Assembly: GCA_028702895.1 (NCBI GenBank)
Contig: JAQVNZ010000008.1
Location: 1 to 22,735, forward strand
Origin: Candidatus Iainarchaeum sp.
Lineage (GTDB): Archaea; Iainarchaeota; Iainarchaeia; Iainarchaeales; JAAZKV01
DNA length: 22,735 bases
Reading direction: 5' to 3'
Below are positions 17,165 through 22,735 of the stretch, in pieces. The translations under genes were made by a program, and so were the position numbers. The number at the start of each line of letters is the position of its first letter. Position 1 is the stretch's first letter. Below the pieces are notes generated by a model that was not told the DNA's origin, searched no databases, and saw nothing but the letters and a program-made list of their open reading frames with translations.

Positions 17165-18670
17165 TTACTTTTTTATACACTTTTCTTCGCCATTAGTACA
17201 CGTTCCTAACTCCTTATCTTGTATTGGAAATTCTTTACTGCGTATTCCTATAGCATATCTATTTTTTTCTCCACTAACAATATACAATGGGTTAGTGTCC
17301 TCAAATATTACTGTTGTTTCAACTTGTTTTATGCTTGAACAATCTAATTTTAATTCGGTTCCAAGAGCACCGTCTATTATTTTTGTATTTTTTGATTGAC
17401 TTACTGCATAAATTTTATTGAATGGGCACCCTGATGCTTTTACAATTCCCATTGAACTTTCTGCATTTATTCCTCTTCCTTCTTCTAAGTTATAATTAAC
17501 GAATGTGCCTATGTTATCTAATCTTCCCGGGTTAGTATAACCTGTTTCAATATATTTGTTTTCAGCATTAACGCAAATATTTGCTCTTGCAAAAGCCGTT
17601 AATTCATTTCTTCCATTTGCAATTCCAATAGTGTAATTTTTACTTGATAGTAAAATATTTGCATTATTGTTTTCTGTTATTAATTGTGTTAGTGTTTTTG
17701 TTCCTGGTTCCATACAATTTTTCCCCCAGTTTTCTCCTCCTGCTATTAATGGATTTGTTCTTGGTTCACAACCAGTATCACAATAACCTAACATTCCGGT
17801 TTTTATTGTTTGGCCATTATATAATAAATCTTCAAATTCTATTATTGCTCCAGAATTTTTTTGCCAAGCTTCATGTACTGCTTTAAAGAATCTTAATGGT
17901 ACATAAATGTTTAATCTAGTTTTTTGTAATATGGGAAATTTTATTTCTTCTCCTGATACAAGATCTTTTACTATTATTAGTGGTAATGATTCATATGCTT
18001 CTGGTGACATTTTATCTAATGGTATAATAAAATAAAATGTTCCAACGTCACAAGTGTCTGCATCACAACCTACAATATCTAAAAAATCTATTTCATTAAT
18101 ATTATTTTCAATCGTTTGTACGATTGCATTTTCTAAATTTGTTATTGCATTTTGTTCTCTTGAACTTAATGAAATATGATATTTACCATAACTTCCATCG
18201 TGAAATTGGTTAATAGTTTTTTTTGCAACAAGTTCAATTGCTGCATTAAAAGTATTATTTGTTTGTTCATTTCCATTTGCATCAACAATCATATTTCCTT
18301 TTAATAAAATACTGTTCTCAAAATTCGTTTTTAAATTTTCCCAAGTTTCGCCTGATCTAATATCGTCAGTATCAATAAGATTAAATTTTACGTTTCTTTG
18401 AATATCTTCTTCACTCACTGTTAAATATTCTTCTAATTGTTTTCTAAAATTATAATTAAATGTTTGTAAAGCATCAGCTCTTGCTATTGCTGCGGCATCA
18501 CTTAAATTAAAATTATTTGTTATTATGTATACTTCTCTTCCTATTGTTTCTTCTGTGCTAATTAGCATGTTCCATAATATGAATCCTGTTGTTAATAGTA
18601 CTGCTGCAACAAGTGCTGAAAATAAGTGAAATCCTCTTGATTTTAGAAAAGCTTTTGTTTTTTCTTGCAT
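17165..18670 (-). CDS. Surface protein with pilin-like N-terminal helix, 501 aa
   Basis: A short basic start (K4, K6, K10, R12) is followed by G13 and an uninterrupted hydrophobic helix at about 14-36 (FHLFSALVAAVLL and onward), then a large outside part. The n-region, Gly and long helix resemble archaeal type IV prepilins, where a class III signal peptidase cuts just before the helix. The usual Glu at +5 is absent and the body is far longer than common pilins, so a plain N-terminal membrane anchor is an equal alternative. The ectodomain has a helical part at about 60-190, paired cysteines (C202/C207, C297/C301, C319, C366, C415, C444, C491/C497) and beta-rich segments, with no motif I recognise. 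It has its own TATA box but no clear ribosome site. It lies just upstream of giant A and downstream of another large protein, suggesting a shared surface role. Confidence 0.88.
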   Translation of the reverse strand: MQEKTKAFLKSRGFHLFSALVAAVLLTTGFILWNMLISTEETIGREVYIITNNFNLSDAAAIARADALQTFNYNFRKQLEEYLTVSEEDIQRNVKFNLIDTDDIRSGETWENLKTNFENSILLKGNMIVDANGNEQTNNTFNAAIELVAKKTINQFHDGSYGKYHISLSSREQNAITNLENAIVQTIENNINEIDFLDIVGCDADTCDVGTFYFIIPLDKMSPEAYESLPLIIVKDLVSGEEIKFPILQKTRLNIYVPLRFFKAVHEAWQKNSGAIIEFEDLLYNGQTIKTGMLGYCDTGCEPRTNPLIAGGENWGKNCMEPGTKTLTQLITENNNANILLSSKNYTIGIANGRNELTAFARANICVNAENKYIETGYTNPGRLDNIGTFVNYNLEEGRGINAESSMGIVKASGCPFNKIYAVSQSKNTKIIDGALGTELKLDCSSIKQVETTVIFEDTNPLYIVSGEKNRYAIGIRSKEFPIQDKELGTCTNGEEKCIKK

Positions 18671-18705
18671 GATAAAAAAATGCTTTTCAAGTTAAAAATA
18701 GTTTG

Positions 18706-18713
18706 CTTTTATA
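18706..18713 (-). promoter_or_regulatory. TATA box of the 501-residue pilin-like gene
   Basis: TATAAAAG on the minus strand is centred about 40 bases before the ATG at 18670. The predicted leader is only about 13 bases and has no Shine-Dalgarno sequence, so initiation may be close to leaderless. The 156 bases between 18671 and 18826 contain nothing else I can identify. Confidence 0.55.
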
Positions 18714-18826
18714 CAAATTTGTGATTACTTTTTTAAGTTATAATTGTTTTTATTTTTTTAAAGTTTTTTTATTAAAAATATTTTTTTGGCATTATTTTTT
18801 TGTAGATTTTAATAAATTTTATTTTC

Positions 18827-21800
18827 TTATTTATTTTGTCGAACATCTATTGTTCTTGGTTGTACTCCATTAACAATTGTAAAGAATTCTTTTTGTTTTG
18901 TTTCGTCCGAATACATTTTTTGTGCAACTTGCATATCCACATTAATACTTTTATTTTCCTCAAATATTTTTAGTATTTGTTTTAATTTTTCTTTTATTTC
19001 ACTTGTTTTTCCTTCTAATTCTCTTGTCAAATCCCCGTCGCTTGGCTTTTGAACAATTATTATTCCTGTTATTATTTGTTCGTTTAGTAGTTCGTTATCA
19101 AATGTTTTCATTGTTGTATCTTCACTATATTTTTTTACGAGTAATGCGAATTCGGTATTATTAAAATATTTTTTAACATTATCTATTTGAACTTTTGTGA
19201 ATCCCGCATCTGAGAGTTTTTCTATTAACTCTTTTGAACTCATTTTTAATCCATAAATATTTAACATTCTTTCTTCTGGTCTTTTTTCATTTAATTCTTT
19301 AAACCATTTTAATGGTGTCCCATTTAATTCTTTATTTTTTTCTTCGCCTAGTGCTATGCCCATTTCTCTTTTTAGTTCAGGCGTATCTACTCTTTCTAAA
19401 TGTGCTTTTAATCCACTATCTTCTTCTGTTTCACCACTAATCTTATTTTCAATTATTATTTTATAAGTAATTCCTTTTTCTAATTCTTGTTCTGGTATTA
19501 TTGTTAATGATTTATTTAATGCGTTTGCTGTTTCTCCAAGTTGTTCTTTATAAAAATATGCGCCTGCAAGATTAGCAAATGCTCCACAACCTGCACTTCT
19601 AGCAATACTTCCAATCATTTTTAAACTAAAGAAATTGCCTAGTTTTTTACCAAAGGATCTATCTTTTGTAATATCAATAGCTTTCATTTTAGATCTAATA
19701 TCTGCTTTCATTGCTTCTTGTAATTGTGTAAAATTATCTCCTGCTAATTTGAACATATCATCACTATTTCTTATTGCTGTGTTAGTAGCGTCGTTAATAA
19801 CTGCATTAATTTTTCCTTTAACTACAATATGGCTTTTTATTTGTTTTATTGTGGATACGCGTCCTCCTGTAACCATTGGAGTTGTTATTGTTTGAACCAT
19901 ATCATCATAACTATTTGCTGGAATATTATTTAGAATTTTTGTTTTTAAATCAAGTATTTGTGTTGTATTCAAATTTTGTTTCATTCCAATTTCTCGTGCT
20001 ATTTGATCTACTGAAAGTTCTATTTGGCCTTTTAATAATCTTGAAGCATCTGGTGCATTTTGGATTTGTGCTACTATTGAATTATCAATTAAATCTATTT
20101 TTCCACTAATAATCTCAGGAGTAATTCTTGATATGTCTAAATTGTTTATTAATTGTCCCATTTGTGATCCTGGTTTTAATTTTGTTGCAAGTACTTGTGG
20201 TGTTAAGTTTGGTGTTCCTGATGCGCCTACTAAGGATTCCATTTGTTTTACCATGTCTTTATTTACTTTTCCAAAAGAATTATCTATTGCTTTACTAATC
20301 ACTTCGTTTGCTTCTTTTGGCGTTAAGTCAACGGATCTTCCTATAACGGGAATTTTTCTTTTAATTGCAGTATTATGTAATTCCATATATTGTTTTTTGA
20401 ATTCTTCTGCTAGATTAGCCGAATAATTTTTTGTGAATTCAGTAGCATTTGAGGGGATTGTATTAAAAGTATTTTTTATTACTTCAGTGGTTTGTTTTTC
20501 CCATTCTGTTTTTAATAAATCAGCACTCCAATTAGCAATATTTGGGTTTAATGCGCCTATTTGTCCAAGTGCTCCATATCTAACAGTATTTACTGCTAGT
20601 CTTTCTGCAGCCCCTGTGGCTAATCCTGTTCCCCCCATGTTTATTGCAAATGCATCGAATTCTTTCACTTCAACAAATTTATCTGGTATTTCAAATGCTG
20701 GTCCAATTAAGGGGATTTTTGTAAGTGTTGAATATAATGATTTAAACCAATTATAATTTGATGCTAAATCTTTTTTGAATAATGTTGCTGCGGGAACAAA
20801 ACAATCTGCTACAACACTAAATGCAACATTTATTCCACCAGTTCCAAGATTACAAACTGTTGTTGCAGAAGTACAAGCTATTAAATAACTATTAATTGCT
20901 TTTTTTCTATCCTCTGCTTCTATATCAAGTGCTTTTTTAGTTGGTTGTGTTGTACCATCTGCTTTTGCTATTAAAGTGTCATCTAATAAACCTTTTTCAA
21001 CAAGATCATCTGAATAATTTTTTAGGTTAGGTATTATTTGTGGGTCACCTTTCCACATTGCAGTAAAATAATAAGGATTTTCTTCGCCTCTTTTATTTCC
21101 TAGAAATGCTTTGTTTGTTAGAATTTTTATTAAATCATCAGGGTGTAAAGAATCAGTAACAATAGTTACTTTTCCATCTACATCAGCTGTGCCTCTAGAA
21201 TTCCCAGCACTCTTATTTATTGCTTTTACAATAAATTCTACTCCGTTACTATGAAGGTATGCTCCGTCTGCTCCTTGCAAAATATCTGGTGTGGAGTATG
21301 CACAAATTTCTATTCTTCTAGAATAATTTTTTTCAACTCTTTGTGCTAGGACTTCTAATTTTACAGGTTCTATTATTACTTCTTTATAATTTTTCCCAAC
21401 AGCATATTCTATTTCATAATATTTGTTATCTTTATTATCTTCTTCACTAATAGTTATTCTAGTAACATTCGTAAACGCTTTATTTATTTCATAAGGATTA
21501 ATATTAAACACGATTTCTTCTGGAATATTAGAACTAATTTCTCCACTAATACATCCGCCATCTTTTCCCATGTTAAGTGTTGTAGTATCAAGTTCTAAAT
21601 TTAACCCGTCTTTAAATCCACTAGCATCTTCTAATCTAACACAAGTATATTTGTTCTCCGCTTTTACTAGACAATTATTTCCAAAGTTACCACTAAGTGA
21701 ATTAGTAATTAATTTTGATAATTCTTGTTCAAACGCTTTTTTTGTTTGTTCATTCATTCCTTTTGTTGTGGGATTAACTCTTACTTCAATTATTTTTGTT

Positions 21801-22735
21801 TCTCCACCAATCAAACATAATTCCGCTAGTGAACTTGTTAGTGCGCCTTCTTTTAGAATAATTTTGTTACCATTACCAAATCCTATTCTATTATCATTTT
21901 TAAATAATTTTTTTGAAAGTGTTTCTGCTAAATCTGTTAAAGGTGCTTCTGCTTCAATACTAGTTAACCATGTTCCACCAGTATCTTTTAACGAATATTT
22001 TTCATCTATGGGCGTAAAATTTATTAGATTTTCAATACTCTCAACACATTCTTTTGTTTGTATTTTTCCGTCTCCAATTAAACTAGCGGCTTTGATAACA
22101 ACAATAGGCATTGTAAAATCAACACCTTCTGCACTAACTGGGAATACTCCGTTTATTTCAATATTATAATATCCGCATCCTTTTAGTTGACTATCAATTA
22201 AAATTTGTCTACCATATCCACTTTGAGCGATTTGGCCCATGGTCTGTTCATCAACTATCATTGTTTCGTATCTATAATTTCCGCCTAGTCCAGTGAATCC
22301 TTGTGTTCCTTTTGATATTTCTTCAAAAGAATTTTTTATTGTTTGAACACTAATAACATCATTCTTTAAATATAAATCAAAGTTTGTTGTTTGTGTTCCA
22401 ATATCACTAAATGTACAATATCCTTTTCTAAAACAAGCCATTTTTTCATTAGTTTTTTGTGCAGAGTATGCTTGTGATTCTGCTTTTTTTATTGCTTGAT
22501 CCAATTTTTTTGCAATATATTCTGCTGCTTGTTGTGCATCACAATAACCATTAGCACAATCAATTCCAGTTGCGCTTCTAGGGATATCAATTCGTGTTTC
22601 GCCTTCTCCGCAAACCATTGCTTTTATTCCAGTTTCAGATTTACTATATTCTTCATTAAAATTAACTCCTGAAAAAATATTTACATTAAATGGTTTTGCT
22701 TCTATTGGAGTTTGACTAATTTCGGTTAACCCTCT
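18827..22735 (-). CDS. Large cysteine-containing protein, 5' end outside window (at least 1302 aa)
   Basis: The frame has no stop from 18827 up to the right edge. The ATG at 22618 is internal: the 39 codons before it continue the same protein-like sequence, and no ribosome site fits. The real start lies beyond the window. Numbered from the edge, the N-terminal part has many cysteines and a GYCDAQQAAEYIAKKL stretch (about 63-78). A mixed alpha/beta region follows, then hydrophobic stretches at about 613-656, 694-727 and 1034-1060. Residues about 740-1030 look helical. The C-terminal ~220 residues are charged and helical, ending without an anchor. I recognise no family. The YCD-x-x-Q motif recurs in giant B (YCDVTQ at 2156-2161), which, with the neighbourhood, suggests a distant member of the same surface system. 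The hydrophobic stretches could be membrane-inserting or buried. Function is unknown. Confidence 0.88.
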   Translation of the reverse strand, partial: RGLTEISQTPIEAKPFNVNIFSGVNFNEEYSKSETGIKAMVCGEGETRIDIPRSATGIDCANGYCDAQQAAEYIAKKLDQAIKKAESQAYSAQKTNEKMACFRKGYCTFSDIGTQTTNFDLYLKNDVISVQTIKNSFEEISKGTQGFTGLGGNYRYETMIVDEQTMGQIAQSGYGRQILIDSQLKGCGYYNIEINGVFPVSAEGVDFTMPIVVIKAASLIGDGKIQTKECVESIENLINFTPIDEKYSLKDTGGTWLTSIEAEAPLTDLAETLSKKLFKNDNRIGFGNGNKIILKEGALTSSLAELCLIGGETKIIEVRVNPTTKGMNEQTKKAFEQELSKLITNSLSGNFGNNCLVKAENKYTCVRLEDASGFKDGLNLELDTTTLNMGKDGGCISGEISSNIPEEIVFNINPYEINKAFTNVTRITISEEDNKDNKYYEIEYAVGKNYKEVIIEPVKLEVLAQRVEKNYSRRIEICAYSTPDILQGADGAYLHSNGVEFIVKAINKSAGNSRGTADVDGKVTIVTDSLHPDDLIKILTNKAFLGNKRGEENPYYFTAMWKGDPQIIPNLKNYSDDLVEKGLLDDTLIAKADGTTQPTKKALDIEAEDRKKAINSYLIACTSATTVCNLGTGGINVAFSVVADCFVPAATLFKKDLASNYNWFKSLYSTLTKIPLIGPAFEIPDKFVEVKEFDAFAINMGGTGLATGAAERLAVNTVRYGALGQIGALNPNIANWSADLLKTEWEKQTTEVIKNTFNTIPSNATEFTKNYSANLAEEFKKQYMELHNTAIKRKIPVIGRSVDLTPKEANEVISKAIDNSFGKVNKDMVKQMESLVGASGTPNLTPQVLATKLKPGSQMGQLINNLDISRITPEIISGKIDLIDNSIVAQIQNAPDASRLLKGQIELSVDQIAREIGMKQNLNTTQILDLKTKILNNIPANSYDDMVQTITTPMVTGGRVSTIKQIKSHIVVKGKINAVINDATNTAIRNSDDMFKLAGDNFTQLQEAMKADIRSKMKAIDITKDRSFGKKLGNFFSLKMIGSIARSAGCGAFANLAGAYFYKEQLGETANALNKSLTIIPEQELEKGITYKIIIENKISGETEEDSGLKAHLERVDTPELKREMGIALGEEKNKELNGTPLKWFKELNEKRPEERMLNIYGLKMSSKELIEKLSDAGFTKVQIDNVKKYFNNTEFALLVKKYSEDTTMKTFDNELLNEQIITGIIIVQKPSDGDLTRELEGKTSEIKEKLKQILKIFEENKSINVDMQVAQKMYSDETKQKEFFTIVNGVQPRTIDVRQNK

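Noticed and set aside
21570..22169. Plus-strand open frame of 199 codons
   Set aside because: It lies wholly inside the right-edge minus-strand gene, whose frame is continuous and protein-like.
22616..22618. ATG as the true start of the right-edge gene
   Set aside because: The frame continues upstream for 39 codons to the edge without a stop, and no ribosome site precedes this ATG.

Overview
The window is strongly AT-rich. Every gene I can support lies on the minus strand, all the stop codons present are TAA, and the plus-strand open frames are shadows. It looks like archaeal DNA. Three upstream regions carry a TATA box with an A-rich BRE-like stretch about 40-46 bases before the start codon (a weaker candidate lies about 55 bases before a fourth), and ribosome sites fit the archaeal GGAGGTGAT type. 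One gene resembles archaeal SpoIIM membrane proteins. The style (huge, asparagine- and threonine-rich surface proteins with many N-glycosylation sequons and AGA/AGG arginine codons) suggests a DPANN archaeon of the Woesearchaeota/Pacearchaeota type. That placement is an inference, because no rRNA, tRNA or ribosomal gene is present to confirm it.

In transcription order (right to left) the layout is as follows. (1) 18827-22735: a large protein that is open to the right edge, so its true start lies outside the window. (2) 17165-18670: a 501-residue protein with one N-terminal pilin-like hydrophobic helix. (3) 9686-16888: giant protein A, 2400 residues. (4) 9174-9680: a small polytopic SpoIIM-like protein, translationally coupled to giant A. 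(5) 804-8984: giant protein B, 2726 residues. (6) 1-665: the first 221 residues of a third giant, C, cut by the left edge.

The central observation is that A, B and C are paralogues. All three start with an unusual cytoplasmic leader of about 40 residues (E-E/D-x-WYS ... P ... D-x-I-D/E ... PSF), followed at once by a single transmembrane helix and then a long outside part. This predicts an N-in, C-out anchor without a cleaved signal peptide. In A and B the first ~1430 residues are collinear: five carboxypeptidase-regulatory-like beta-sandwich modules, a shared module with GYSIDS, YR-x-W and RDP motifs, Ig-like domains, and a ladder of three cysteine-paired domains. After that the middles diverge completely. 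B has a coiled coil bracketed by two cysteine pairs, a LysM domain, a glycine-rich hydrophobic stretch and a cysteine-rich region. A has Q/Y/M-rich low-complexity loops and unassigned domains. The extreme C-termini may be related again.

My reading is a multi-gene cell-surface apparatus: a family of very long membrane-anchored stalks with interchangeable distal parts, encoded with a pilin-like protein, a SpoIIM-like membrane protein and a further large cysteine-containing protein. A role in attachment to another cell or to a surface would fit a DPANN lifestyle, but nothing in the sequence proves it. No mobile element, CRISPR array, tRNA or rRNA was seen. All gaps between genes are shorter than 300 bases.
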